Shown here piece after piece: positions 1 through 7,743 of a stretch of 31,867 nucleotides of DNA; positions within the stretch are counted from its first letter, which is position 1; each line of letters opens with the position of its first letter. Under the pieces are notes generated by a model. That model was not told the origin of the DNA. It ran no database searches and saw only the letters and a list, made by a program, of their open reading frames with translations. Origin of the DNA: JBGSYN01 sp041750975 (GTDB taxonomy: Bacteria; Pseudomonadota; Alphaproteobacteria; Geminicoccales; Geminicoccaceae). The translations under genes and the position numbers were made by a program. The stretch covers positions 1 through 31,867 of the forward strand of contig JBGSYN010000019.1 of NCBI GenBank assembly GCA_041750975.1, written 5' to 3'.

Positions 1-627
1 TCTGCTTATGTTCGAAGAATAAGACATCTGCCAAGTCCTTTTGACGAGTTTGCGATACGTATGACTCATTTGGGGCCAAAATATGTATCGAACGGAGAAT
101 ATCCGCTCGCGGCAGTCAGAGGGCTAAGGTTATTTATCAATGAAGCGAAATGCATTTTATGTCACAATGGGCCGATGTTTTCCAATGGTGATTTCCATAA
201 CATTTTCTTGCCGAAGCAATTGCCAGATTTATCAGATCGACTGCATGGAATAGATGAGTTGCTTAGGAGTGAGTTTACGGCGATAGGGGCGTATGCGGAT
301 GGGCCTGCTCATTCCGCTGAAATCAAGATACGTACTGTACGTCCCATTCCCCATCTTGCAAACTCGTTCAAAGTGCCGTCGTTGCGAAACGTGGCGCGTA
401 CAGCACCATATATGCATGATGGACGATTTGGAACGCTAAACGAGGTGCTTGCGCACTATGGAGATTTATGGAAACGTGATATCCATTCGCACGGCGAGGA
501 GTTGATGCTAGGCGTGAGACTAAGCAACACAGAGCGCGCAGATTTAATAGTGTTTCTTCAAACACTGTCTTCTCCTATTGTGGTCGACACGCAAGGCAAA
601 ACGGATCGGAACCCATGCGAAGGGTAG
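1..627 (+). CDS. Di-heme cytochrome c peroxidase / MauG-family protein, 3' part only
   Basis: The frame is open from the first base of the window, so the gene begins upstream; the ATG at 61 is internal. The part before it reads like the family's linker (…LPSPFDEFAIR…). A c-type heme site CILCH is encoded at about 151-165, followed by the family pattern NGPMFSNGDFHN and, near the C-terminus, RNVARTAPYMHDGRFGTLNEV, the segment around the distal heme-ligand region of bacterial di-heme peroxidases. The first heme domain and any signal peptide lie outside the window. Members act in the periplasm on peroxide or on protein-derived cofactors; the substrate here cannot be told. Base composition is clearly AT-richer than the block that starts near 1495, which suggests acquisition. 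A VOC-fold gene follows after 7 nt, so the two may be co-transcribed. Family assignment is firm, specific function is not. Confidence 0.85.
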   Translation, partial: SAYVRRIRHLPSPFDEFAIRMTHLGPKYVSNGEYPLAAVRGLRLFINEAKCILCHNGPMFSNGDFHNIFLPKQLPDLSDRLHGIDELLRSEFTAIGAYADGPAHSAEIKIRTVRPIPHLANSFKVPSLRNVARTAPYMHDGRFGTLNEVLAHYGDLWKRDIHSHGEELMLGVRLSNTERADLIVFLQTLSSPIVVDTQGKTDRNPCEG

Positions 628-634
628 AAATAAA

Positions 635-1000
635 GTGAGAGTCGAACCGATGATATCGGTGACTGATGTAGAACGGTCATCACTTTGGTATCAGGAACTT
701 TTGGGTTGTGTTAGTGATCATGGTGGGAGTGAATTTGATCGACTTCTATGCAAAGAGACTGGTGCGCCGGTTATACTTATGACACGAACTCGTGAATTGT
801 TGGGAACGAGCCCGGTGGTTTTATATTTCCGAGTTAAAAATGTGGATGTTTTGTACTCCGAAGCCAAGAAGAACGGCTTGAACATAGGAGAAAAGCCGGC
901 GTTTAATGAGCTCTCACACCAGCGAGAATTTAGAATGAAGGATCCAGACGGGTTTGATATTGTGATATGTGAAGGAGAAATTGAACCGGTGAAAGAATGA
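635..1000 (+). CDS. VOC-superfamily (glyoxalase/bleomycin-resistance fold) protein
   Basis: The product is 121 aa from a GTG at 635, preceded by GAAGGG about ten bases upstream; an ATG at 650 is the alternative. A longer reading from 578 would overlap the upstream gene and has no ribosome site. The pattern EPMISVTDVERSSLWYQELLG at the start and FRMKDPDGFDIVICE at the end is that of a single-domain VOC protein, which dimerises to form a metal site. The expected C-terminal metal Glu may be in the ICEGE segment; an N-terminal His ligand is not evident, so enzymatic activity is uncertain. It lies 7 nt after the peroxidase-family gene and shares its AT-rich composition. It could be a lyase, an antibiotic-binding protein or a dioxygenase-fold relative; nothing seen here chooses between these. 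Confidence 0.8.
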   Translation: MRVEPMISVTDVERSSLWYQELLGCVSDHGGSEFDRLLCKETGAPVILMTRTRELLGTSPVVLYFRVKNVDVLYSEAKKNGLNIGEKPAFNELSHQREFRMKDPDGFDIVICEGEIEPVKE

Positions 1001-1125
1001 GTACAGGAATGTTGTGGTATGGTAAGGAAAGATTGCTACCATTAGTGATCATTGGGAAAGAACTGACTGATAAGGCGAACGACAGCGCTATTGTTGAATC
1101 TGCTAAGAATTTGGATCTGGATTAG
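997..1125 (+). CDS. Small ORF (42 aa) overlapping the VOC gene stop
   Basis: An ATG at 997 overlaps the VOC gene stop in an ATGA, the arrangement typical of translational coupling, and the frame runs 42 codons to TAG at 1123. The peptide begins MSTGMLWYGKERLLPLV and ends acidic (AKNLDLD). It shows no signal peptide or known motif. The GMLWY start resembles the first residues of some conserved hypothetical proteins, so it could be the stump of a longer gene cut by a deletion. Support is the overlap and position only; it may be untranslated. Confidence 0.35.
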   Translation: MSTGMLWYGKERLLPLVIIGKELTDKANDSAIVESAKNLDLD

Positions 1126-1494
1126 AATAACAATATCAATCATTTGATATCGCGCCCTATTACACAAATCATTGGTGCAAGTACTAATTTATAGGACGTT
1201 TGTACTTTGAAATTGATTACAATCCTTCTACATTGTACTATGTGACTATTAACCCTACAAAGTATTCAATACTCGAACACAGGTAGTAGTTGATATGGCT
1301 GGGACGCGTGGGGAACTCCAAATTTGGTTTATCTCCGCTGCGCTTTTCGATGATCAGTACTGAGCCGCCTTCGGACGGCTCTTCCTTTTGTGGGCTGGTG
1401 TTGAGGGATCCCTGCCACTTAACGTATAGCTTTGAGGATGAATTGGACCGTGTAGCGTAGGCGCCGATTTATGATTTCGCCTTGGGCGTCTTCT
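1126..1494. other. Intergenic stretch at the edge of the AT-rich segment
   Basis: No convincing gene on either strand. The left two thirds is AT-rich like the peroxidase/VOC genes, then composition changes to the GC-rich type by about 1440. The only structure seen is a hairpin at 1362-1381, listed separately. No tRNA or attachment-site duplication was recognised that would mark an island boundary. Confidence 0.5.
1362..1390 (+). terminator. Likely intrinsic terminator
   Basis: GAGCCG pairs with CGGCTC around a CCTTCGGA loop (1362-1381) and is followed by TTCCTTTTG on the plus strand. It sits after the AT-rich plus-strand genes, though 240 nt beyond the last ORF, and could also mark the end of an element. 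Confidence 0.55.
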
Positions 1495-3141
1495 TCATCC
1501 CTTCGCCCGCGCCCTGAGCTCGTTCTTGCGGATTTTGCCGGTGGAGGTTTTCGGGAGTTCGTCGAAGATGATCTTTCTGGGGCGTTTGAAGCCGGCGAGG
1601 TGGTTGCGGCAATGGTCGATCAGGTCCGCCTCGGTGACCGTTGCGTTGGGTGCGAGCTCGACGAAGGCGCAGGGTGTTTCGCCCCATGTTTCGTCGGGCT
1701 GCGCCACCACCGCGGCGAGGGCCACGGCAGGGTGGAGATAGAGGGCCTTTTCGACCTCGATCGAGGAGATTTTCTCGCCGCCTGAGATGATGATGTCCTT
1801 CGAGCGATCGCGGATTTCGAGATAGCCGTCCGGGTGCATGACGGCGAGATCGCCGGTCCAGAACCAGCCATCCTCGAAGACCTGGGCGGTTGCCGCTTCG
1901 GCCTTGAGGTAGCCTTTCATCACGATATTGCCGCGCATCACGATTTCGCCGAGCGTTTCACCATCCTTGGGGACGGGTTCCCTGGTTTGCGGATCGAGCA
2001 CGCAGACATCCTCCTGCAGCTCGTAGGCGACACCCTGGCGGGCCTTGAGGCGGGCGCGTTCCTCGAGCGGAAAATCGTCCCATTCAGGTTTCCAGTCACA
2101 CCAGACCGCGGGACCGTAGACTTCGGTCAGGCCATAGACATGGGTGACGGCGATCCCGAGTTGTTCGATCCGCGCGATCACCGAGGCCGGCGGCGGGGCG
2201 GCCGCCGTCATCATCTCGACCTTTTGCGAATATCGACGGCGCTCCTCCTCTTTGGCCCCGATCAGCATGCTCATGACGATCGGGGCACCGCAAAGATGGG
2301 TCACGCGATGATCGGCGATCGCTGCGAAGATCGTCGCCGCGTTGACACGGTGCAGGCAGACATGGGTGCCGGCCAGCATGGTGACGGTCCAGGGAAAGCA
2401 CCAGCCGTTGCAATGAAACATCGGCAGCGTCCAGAGATAGACCGGAAAATGCGGCATCGCCCAGGTGATGCTGTTATTGACCGCATTCACGTAGCCGCCT
2501 CGGTGGCTATAGACGACGCCCTTCGGCTCGCCGGTCGTACCCGAGGTGTAATTGAGCGTGATCGCGTCCCACTCATCGTCCGGCGGGCCGTAGACAAAGC
2601 CCGGATCGCCCTCGGCCAGGAGTTCGTCGTAGGTGACGGTACCCAGGCGCGGGCCTGATCCCGCCGCCGCATCGCCGATGTCGACGACGAGTGGGGACCG
2701 GGCGATTTTCTCCAATGCGGCCTTGGCGAGTGCGGCGCATTCACCGTCCACCAGGAAGGCCTTGGCCTCGCCATGCGCGAGAATGAAGGCGATGGTGCCG
2801 GCGTCGAGGCGCGTGTTGTTGGCATTCAGCACAGCGCCCAGTATGGGGATGGCGAAATGGCATTCCAGCAATTCCGGTATGTTCGGTGCGAGAACGGCGA
2901 CCGTGTCACCCTTGCCGATGCCTCGTCCGGCCAGGGCTGAAGCAAGCCGCCGGCACCGCGCTTCGGTCTCGCCCCAAGTGCGCCGGATCGCGCCATGGAT
3001 CACCGCCGGTTTCTCGGGATGGACGCGCGCCGTGCGCTTAAGCATCGAGAGCGGCGAGAGTGGCACGTGATTGGCAGGCGTTCGCGCCAATTCGGCGCCG
3101 TCATAGATGGATTTCGCCGGCTCGATCACGTGCCGCTCCAT
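1495..3141 (-). CDS. Acyl-CoA synthetase (AMP-forming, ANL superfamily)
   Basis: This 548-aa enzyme has the complete set of adenylate-forming motifs: the phosphate-binding loop TSGTTGEPKG at about 199-208, YGLTE at 336-340, the TGD motif at 429-431, and a C-terminal domain with PKTSTGK whose last Lys (about 536) is the adenylation Lys. Such enzymes activate a carboxylic acid with ATP and join it to CoA in the cytoplasm. The sequence resembles the medium/short-chain group that includes DmdB-type methylmercaptopropionyl-CoA ligases, but that substrate is not shown by the sequence. It is read from an ATG that overlaps the last 16 nt of the upstream enoyl-CoA hydratase-like gene, so the two are almost certainly one operon and probably act in one acyl-CoA degradation route. 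Confidence 0.93.
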   Translation of the reverse strand: MERHVIEPAKSIYDGAELARTPANHVPLSPLSMLKRTARVHPEKPAVIHGAIRRTWGETEARCRRLASALAGRGIGKGDTVAVLAPNIPELLECHFAIPILGAVLNANNTRLDAGTIAFILAHGEAKAFLVDGECAALAKAALEKIARSPLVVDIGDAAAGSGPRLGTVTYDELLAEGDPGFVYGPPDDEWDAITLNYTSGTTGEPKGVVYSHRGGYVNAVNNSITWAMPHFPVYLWTLPMFHCNGWCFPWTVTMLAGTHVCLHRVNAATIFAAIADHRVTHLCGAPIVMSMLIGAKEEERRRYSQKVEMMTAAAPPPASVIARIEQLGIAVTHVYGLTEVYGPAVWCDWKPEWDDFPLEERARLKARQGVAYELQEDVCVLDPQTREPVPKDGETLGEIVMRGNIVMKGYLKAEAATAQVFEDGWFWTGDLAVMHPDGYLEIRDRSKDIIISGGEKISSIEVEKALYLHPAVALAAVVAQPDETWGETPCAFVELAPNATVTEADLIDHCRNHLAGFKRPRKIIFDELPKTSTGKIRKNELRARAKG

Positions 3142-3926
3142 TCAGGCATCGGGCGTTTCTCGATAAAAGCGCCGATGCCGCTCTCGGCGTCGCGGGCCAG
3201 CATGTTTTCCGCCATGACTTGCCCGGTGAACGCATAGGCCGCGTCAAGCTCCATCTCGGCCTGCTCGTAGAAGGCCTTCTTGCCGATTTTGACGGCAAGG
3301 GGCGACTTGCCGACAATGATTTCGGCCAGTTCCCGGACTGCGGCTTCAAGCTCGGTTTCGGGCACTACACGGTTCACGAGGCCGATTTCATAGGCTCGTC
3401 GGGCGCTGATGAATTCGCCCAGCAACAGCATTTCCATCGCGTGCTTGCGAGCAACATTGCGGGACACTGCGACCATCGGTGTCGAGCAGAACAGGCCGAC
3501 ATTGACCCCTGACGTGGCGAATCTCGCGGTCTCCGCGGCGACGGCGAGATCGCAAGACGCCACCAGTTGACATCCCGCCGCCGTGGCGATGCCCCGCACT
3601 TCGGCGATCACCGGCTGCGGCAGCCGCGTGATCGAGGTCATCATCGTCGAGCATGTCGCGAAAAGCGCCTTGAAATAGGCCTGTCCGCCGTCGGCATCGG
3701 TGCGCCGGGCGGTCATCTCCTTGAGATTGTGCCCGGCGCAAAAATTCGCTCCGGCCCCGCGCAAGACGACCACCCTGATCGAATGGTCATCGGCAATGTC
3801 GTCCCATTGGCGCTGCAGTGCCGCCAGCATTTTTTCGGAAAGCGCGTTGATCGATTGCGGCTGGTTCAGCGTCAAGGTGGCGACGCCATTCTCAACATTT
3901 GCCAGCAGCAGTTCATTCTCTGCCAT
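3126..3926 (-). CDS. Enoyl-CoA hydratase/isomerase family protein (ECHDC3-like)
   Basis: This is a crotonase-fold protein of 266 aa. GANFCAGHNLKEM near residue 65 and GIATAAGCQLVASCDLAVA near 115 form the oxyanion-hole regions. The further pattern TSGVNVGLFCSTPM with RKHAMEMLLLGE resembles the ECHDC3 group rather than classic FadB-type hydratases. Two ATGs stand in tandem; the ribosome site AAGGGAG is too close to the first (3929) and better placed for the second (3926). It may hydrate an enoyl-CoA or do another crotonase reaction. It lies 42 nt downstream of rimO and overlaps the acyl-CoA synthetase, so an acyl-CoA pathway role is likely, but the substrate is unknown. Confidence 0.9.
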   Translation of the reverse strand: MAENELLLANVENGVATLTLNQPQSINALSEKMLAALQRQWDDIADDHSIRVVVLRGAGANFCAGHNLKEMTARRTDADGGQAYFKALFATCSTMMTSITRLPQPVIAEVRGIATAAGCQLVASCDLAVAAETARFATSGVNVGLFCSTPMVAVSRNVARKHAMEMLLLGEFISARRAYEIGLVNRVVPETELEAAVRELAEIIVGKSPLAVKIGKKAFYEQAEMELDAAYAFTGQVMAENMLARDAESGIGAFIEKRPMPEWSGT

Positions 3927-3968
3927 CATAGCTCCCTTTGGATTCGCGTGATCCCGTTACCTTAAGAT

Positions 3969-5306
3969 CTAGTCCGACGGCGGCCGGCCGATCAGGTCGT
4001 AATCGTCGGTATCGACGATCTCTGCGGTCACCATGTCGCCCGGCTGGGCCTCGGTGAGATCGGGCAGATGGACGCTGCCGTCGATTTCGGGGCCGTCGGC
4101 ATAGGAGCGTCCGATGGCGCCATCCTCGAGCACCTCGTCGATCAGAACCTCCATGCTTTGGCCGATGCGTTGTTTCAGCTTCTCCCGGCTAATGGCTTGC
4201 TGTGCTGCCATAAAACGCTCCCAGCGCTCCTGCTTCAGCGCTTCCGGAACGTGTCCCGGCAGATGGTTGGCCGAAGCACCTTCGACGTTCTCGTAAGCAA
4301 AGCAGCCGACGCGATTGAGGTTCGCGCTTTTCAGCCATTGCAGCAAAAGGTCGAAATCTTCGTCGGTCTCGCCGGGAAAGCCGACGATGAAGGTCGAGCG
4401 GATCACCAGTTCCGGACAGATCGCACGCCAAGCCGCAATGCGTTCCAGCGTCTGTTCTTGATGCGCCGGCCGCCGCATCGCCTTGAGCACCTTCGGGCTG
4501 GCGTGTTGGAAGGGGATGTCGAGATAAGGGAGGATCAGCCCGTCCGCCATGAGCGGGATGACGTTATCGACATGGCGGTAGGGGTAGACATAATGCAACC
4601 GCACCCAGACGCCAAACTGGCCGAGCGCCCGGGCGAGATCGACCAGGCGCGCGGGGATCTCCTGATCGTGCCAGCGGCTGGCCTCGTGGCGGATATCGAT
4701 ACCGTAGGCGCTGGTATCCTGGGAGATCACAAGCAGTTCCCGGACGCCGGCACGAACCAGCCGTTCGGCTTCATGCATCACATGAGCCGCGGGCCGCGAG
4801 ACCAGCTTGCCGCGCATCGAAGGGATCACGCAAAAGCTGCACTTGTGGTTGCAACCCTCTGAAATCTTGAGGTACGCGAAGTGACGAGGCGTGAGCCTTA
4901 TACCTTCGGGCGGGACCAGATCGAGGAAGGGGTTGGCCTGGGGCGGCAGGGCCTCGTGCACCGCCCCGACCACAGCCTCATATTGCTGCGGGCCGGTCAC
5001 GGCCATGACACCCGGATAACGCGCCTTGATCGTGGCGGCTTCCTTGCCGAGGCAGCCGGTGACGATGACCCGGCCGTTCTCGCGCATCGCCTCGCCGATG
5101 GCGTCCAGCGATTCCGCCTTGGCGCTGTCGAGAAAGCCGCACGTGTTGACGATGACGGCATCGGCATCGGCGTAGGAGCCTGAAAGCGCATAGCCATCGG
5201 CCCGCAGTTTCGTCAGGATCCGCTCGGAATCGACCAAAGCCTTCGGACAACCGAGGCTGACGATGCCGATGGTCGGCTGGCGTGATGATGCTATTGGCGT
5301 AGACAT
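3969..5306 (-). CDS. rimO: Ribosomal protein S12 methylthiotransferase RimO
   Basis: RimO is a radical-SAM enzyme that adds a methylthio group to the conserved Asp of ribosomal protein S12. The 445-aa product has the N-terminal MTTase domain with the three cluster cysteines (VSLGCPK C20, NTCGFLDSA C56, VTGCLGK C85), the radical-SAM motif CNHKCSFC (C152, C156, C159) in ISEGCNHKCSFCVIPSMRG, and a C-terminal TRAM domain ending GDMVTAEIVDTDDYDLIG. The open frame continues far upstream, but that part is only the shadow of the divergent cyclase gene. The true start is the ATG at 5306, giving MSTPIASSRQPTIGIVSLGC and normal family length. No clear Shine-Dalgarno is visible. The start lies 9 nt from the ATG proposed for the divergent cyclase. 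Confidence 0.97.
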   Translation of the reverse strand: MSTPIASSRQPTIGIVSLGCPKALVDSERILTKLRADGYALSGSYADADAVIVNTCGFLDSAKAESLDAIGEAMRENGRVIVTGCLGKEAATIKARYPGVMAVTGPQQYEAVVGAVHEALPPQANPFLDLVPPEGIRLTPRHFAYLKISEGCNHKCSFCVIPSMRGKLVSRPAAHVMHEAERLVRAGVRELLVISQDTSAYGIDIRHEASRWHDQEIPARLVDLARALGQFGVWVRLHYVYPYRHVDNVIPLMADGLILPYLDIPFQHASPKVLKAMRRPAHQEQTLERIAAWRAICPELVIRSTFIVGFPGETDEDFDLLLQWLKSANLNRVGCFAYENVEGASANHLPGHVPEALKQERWERFMAAQQAISREKLKQRIGQSMEVLIDEVLEDGAIGRSYADGPEIDGSVHLPDLTEAQPGDMVTAEIVDTDDYDLIGRPPSD

Positions 5307-5315
5307 GGCGTCGAT

Positions 5316-6653
5316 ATGCGTGTCCCGGACCGAAACGGAAAGCCCAATCTGAGTTCCGCCGAAGAGGCGCTGCTGGAGGCTGAGCGGCGCGGACTGAAGC
5401 TTGCGATCAAGGGCCGGACCGCGGCCCTTATTGTCGTCGCCCTGTGGTTTGTCCTGGCGACGGCCGGCGGGCCCGATCCGATGCTGGGCCTGCCGATCCT
5501 GCCGTTCATTATGACCGGCATCATCCATCATCTTTTGATCGCAAGCCGGCACGATCGCTGGTGGCTGAAATATGTCTTCTTCACCATCGACGTGCTGGCC
5601 CTCGGCTCGATCGTGGTTCTTGCCGATCTCAGCCGCGGCGGCGATGTCCCCCAGATCATCGCGTTTCGCGCCTACGGTCCCTACTACGCCCTGATCATGC
5701 TGCCGCTCGCGGCACTGTCGCTGTCGCCGGGGCTCTTGCTCTGGACCGGGACCATGGTGTGCGTTGCCTGGTGGACGGCGTTCGTCATCGTCGTCTCCGA
5801 CATGGAGCAGCGGGTGAGCTGGAGCGATCTGCCGCCAGGACCCACGGCGCAACAATACCTCGACGTCTTCCTCTCGCCGAACTTCATCGGCACCGGTAAC
5901 CGGATCGAAGAAACCGCTTTCATCATGATGACGACGCTGCTCCTGGCGCTCGCCGTGCATCGGGCCCGGGGCGTGGTGCGGGCTCACGCGGAAAGCGAGG
6001 CCGCACGCCGCCAGGTAGAGCAGGCCTTCGGCCGCTATGTGCCGGCGCAGGTCGTCGACCGCATTCTCGAAGGCCCCGACGCCCTGGCCCCCTCGGAACG
6101 CGAGGCCACGATCCTGTTCCTCGATGTTCAAGGCTTCACAACACTCTCCGAACGATTGCCGCCGGCCGAGTTGATCGCGTTGCTCAGTACGTTCTTCGAT
6201 GAGGCGACCGAAGTCATCTCACGCTTCGACGGCGTCGTCGTCGGCTATGCCGGAGACGCGCTGCTGGCGAGTTTCAATGCCCCGCTCGCCACCGCCGATC
6301 ACGCGGCCCAAGCGGTCAAGGCAGGTGGCCAACTCCTTCGGATGGTTGAGGAAAAGCGATTCGGCAATGAACGCCTGAAGATCCGGATCGGGATCGCCAC
6401 CGGCCCGATTGCTGCCGGCAGTGTCGGCGGTCATCGCCGGAGCTACACGGTCTATGGGGACACCGTGAACCTCGCTCAGCGGCTCGAGGAGGCCAACAAA
6501 ACCTATGGCACACGCATGCTGATCGCCCGCCCGACCTTCGAGCGGATCGAAGGATTGGAAGCTCGGTTCGTCGGCAACCTGCCGATCCGCGGCCGCGAAG
6601 CCACCGTCGATGTCTTCGCGGTATTGTCAGAGGTGAAAAGGTTCGGACGATGA
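5316..6653 (+). CDS. Membrane-anchored class III nucleotide cyclase with atypical active site
   Basis: The 445-aa product has an N-terminal membrane module with about five hydrophobic segments (roughly 35-51, 58-77, 85-105, 122-160, 199-215), a short charged linker with QAFGRYVPAQVVDRIL, and a class III cyclase domain from about 260. Both metal aspartates are present (D270 in ILFLDVQGF, D314 in AGDALLASF), as are the transition-state Asn and Arg (N385, R389 in GDTVNLAQRLE) and T378 of the adenine-recognition pair. The usual adenine-selecting Lys, four residues before the second Asp, is Gly (VVGYAGD, position 310). Substrate choice or activity is therefore uncertain. The start is the first ATG of the frame; no good ribosome site is seen and it lies 9 nt from the rimO start, so the true start may be elsewhere. 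Confidence 0.88.
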   Translation: MRVPDRNGKPNLSSAEEALLEAERRGLKLAIKGRTAALIVVALWFVLATAGGPDPMLGLPILPFIMTGIIHHLLIASRHDRWWLKYVFFTIDVLALGSIVVLADLSRGGDVPQIIAFRAYGPYYALIMLPLAALSLSPGLLLWTGTMVCVAWWTAFVIVVSDMEQRVSWSDLPPGPTAQQYLDVFLSPNFIGTGNRIEETAFIMMTTLLLALAVHRARGVVRAHAESEAARRQVEQAFGRYVPAQVVDRILEGPDALAPSEREATILFLDVQGFTTLSERLPPAELIALLSTFFDEATEVISRFDGVVVGYAGDALLASFNAPLATADHAAQAVKAGGQLLRMVEEKRFGNERLKIRIGIATGPIAAGSVGGHRRSYTVYGDTVNLAQRLEEANKTYGTRMLIARPTFERIEGLEARFVGNLPIRGREATVDVFAVLSEVKRFGR

Positions 6654-6789
6654 GATGTCCTTAGAGACCGCCGCCCGCAACTATGTTGATGTATTCGTCC
6701 ATTCAAACTGTGGGACTTCCGTAAAGCCCGTGAAAATCCGTTCGCCATTCGTGTTGGACGACCAAGTGACGTTTTGAAGGAGATGAGAC

Positions 6790-6986
6790 GTGAAACGGAC
6801 CTCTAGGGCCTCGACATCGGTCCGCTTGCCGCAATCGATCATGAATCGTGTCAAGGTTCTGGCGGCGGAGGATGGCGTTTCGGTCACGCACTGGGTGGCG
6901 AGAAGATCGACATCATCGAGGCGGCAAACCGATATTGCGAGGCTGCCGGTGGGCCGTTGCCGGTGCGCGAGGGCGACGAAATCTGA
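6790..6986 (+). pseudogene. Frameshifted ribbon-helix-helix/HicB-type antitoxin-like gene
   Basis: From a GTG at 6790, with GAAGGAG upstream, the frame reads MKRTSRASTSVRLPQSIM, then VKVLAAEDGVSVTHWVA, the pattern of small RHH DNA-binding proteins. After about residue 37 this frame becomes meaningless. Another frame picks up from 6897 with GEKIDIIEAANRYCEAAGG and PLPVREGDEI and a stop at 6984, which looks like the matching C-terminus. One net frame change near 6895, probably with loss of a few codons, explains it. The gene is therefore most likely broken. It ends 1 nt before the 3' end of the converging vapC-like gene. Confidence 0.65.
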
Positions 6987-6987
6987 G

Positions 6988-7368
6988 CTACCACAGGCTC
7001 GGAACGCCGTAGTCCTCGAACACCGGATCGCAGGTGACGACAGTGAGCTCCTCGACACGGGCCTGGGCCATCAGGATGCGATCGAACGGGTCGCGATGCG
7101 GGCCCGGGAGGCGCGCCGCCTCGATCGCGTGACAAAGGCTGATGTCGAGGACCGGCAGTCCGGCGCGGCGGATCATGAGTTCGAGTTCATCCGTGATCTG
7201 CGGGCTCAGTCGATTTTTGGCTTGCTTCAGGCCGATCTCGTAACCCGTTACCACACTGGCGAAAATATCGTTCGCCGGATCACCGATGGTTTGGCGGGCC
7301 GGAGAGGAAAGACGCGGATGATCGGTCAGCCACCAGAAGAGGGCGTGGCTGTCCAGGAGACATCTCAC
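6988..7368 (-). CDS. VapC-type PIN-domain toxin
   Basis: The 126-aa product has the order typical of VapC ribonucleases: LLDSHALFWWL at the N-terminus (D6), a Glu in VVTGYEIGLK (E44), HRDPFDRILMAQA (D93/D96) and VTCDPVFEDYGV (D114) near the end. All PIN acidic residues are present, so it should be an active RNA-cleaving toxin, though its target is unknown. The start is the GTG at 7368, whose GTGA overlaps the antitoxin stop by 4 nt; the longer ATG reading from 7401 would run back into the antitoxin gene. The overlap implies coupled translation with the antitoxin. Confidence 0.92.
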   Translation of the reverse strand: MRCLLDSHALFWWLTDHPRLSSPARQTIGDPANDIFASVVTGYEIGLKQAKNRLSPQITDELELMIRRAGLPVLDISLCHAIEAARLPGPHRDPFDRILMAQARVEELTVVTCDPVFEDYGVPSLW

Positions 7369-7655
7369 CCTGCGGGCTTGGGCCGCCTGGCGATGCCCCA
7401 TTCATCCGTGAGTTCACCGTTCCAAGCTTCGAGATCCGCCTCGTCCGGCTCGAACGCCTGCCAGTCGTCGAATTCCTCGGGCACTTGCCAGTGCCGTGCC
7501 ACACCGGGCTGCCGCGGCGCGGGCTTGGCCAACGGCACGATCCGCGCCAGAGGCTTGCCGTTCTTCGCCAGGACGATTTCCTCGCCGGACGCGGCCCGAT
7601 CGACCAGTGCGGAAAGCTTGGCTTTGGCCTCGGCAATGTTAAGGGTTTGGGTCAT
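7365..7655 (-). CDS. Phd/YefM-type antitoxin partner of the VapC toxin
   Basis: The 96-aa protein begins MTQTLNIAEAKAKLSALVDRAASGEEIVLAKNGKPLARIVP, the Phd/YefM DNA-binding fold; the C-terminal half, rich in acidic and aromatic residues (EEFDDWQAFEPDEADLEAW), is the likely toxin-neutralising part. It is followed by its toxin gene with a 4-nt overlap, the normal antitoxin-first order. A perfect palindrome at 7680-7704 stands 25 nt before the start and is a good candidate for autoregulation by this protein. Confidence 0.92.
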   Translation of the reverse strand: MTQTLNIAEAKAKLSALVDRAASGEEIVLAKNGKPLARIVPLAKPAPRQPGVARHWQVPEEFDDWQAFEPDEADLEAWNGELTDEWGIARRPKPAG

Positions 7656-7679
7656 CGGCTCACTTCGATCGCATCCGAT

Positions 7680-7704
7680 ACTTGGTCATCTGCTATGACC
7701 AAGT
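7680..7704. promoter_or_regulatory. Perfect 10+10 palindrome, probable operator
   Basis: ACTTGGTCAT and ATGACCAAGT are exact inverted repeats separated by CTGCT. They lie in the 88-nt gap between the divergent antitoxin gene and the sugar-acid dehydratase gene. On the minus strand a TTGACT directly abuts it, so a protein bound here would cover the toxin-antitoxin promoter. The TGGT…ACCA half-sites would also suit a GntR/FadR-type regulator of the plus-strand gene. Confidence 0.6.
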
Positions 7705-7743
7705 CAAGATGATAGATCAGGACCGAACATCCAGGGGGCACGC

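Noticed and set aside
1834..2658. 274-codon plus-strand frame
   Set aside because: Antisense to the acyl-CoA synthetase; composition typical of a GC-rich shadow frame.
5307..6131. Long N-terminal extension of the rimO reading frame
   Set aside because: It is antisense to the cyclase gene and rich in Arg, His, Asp and Gln as expected of a shadow frame; RimO is complete from 5306.
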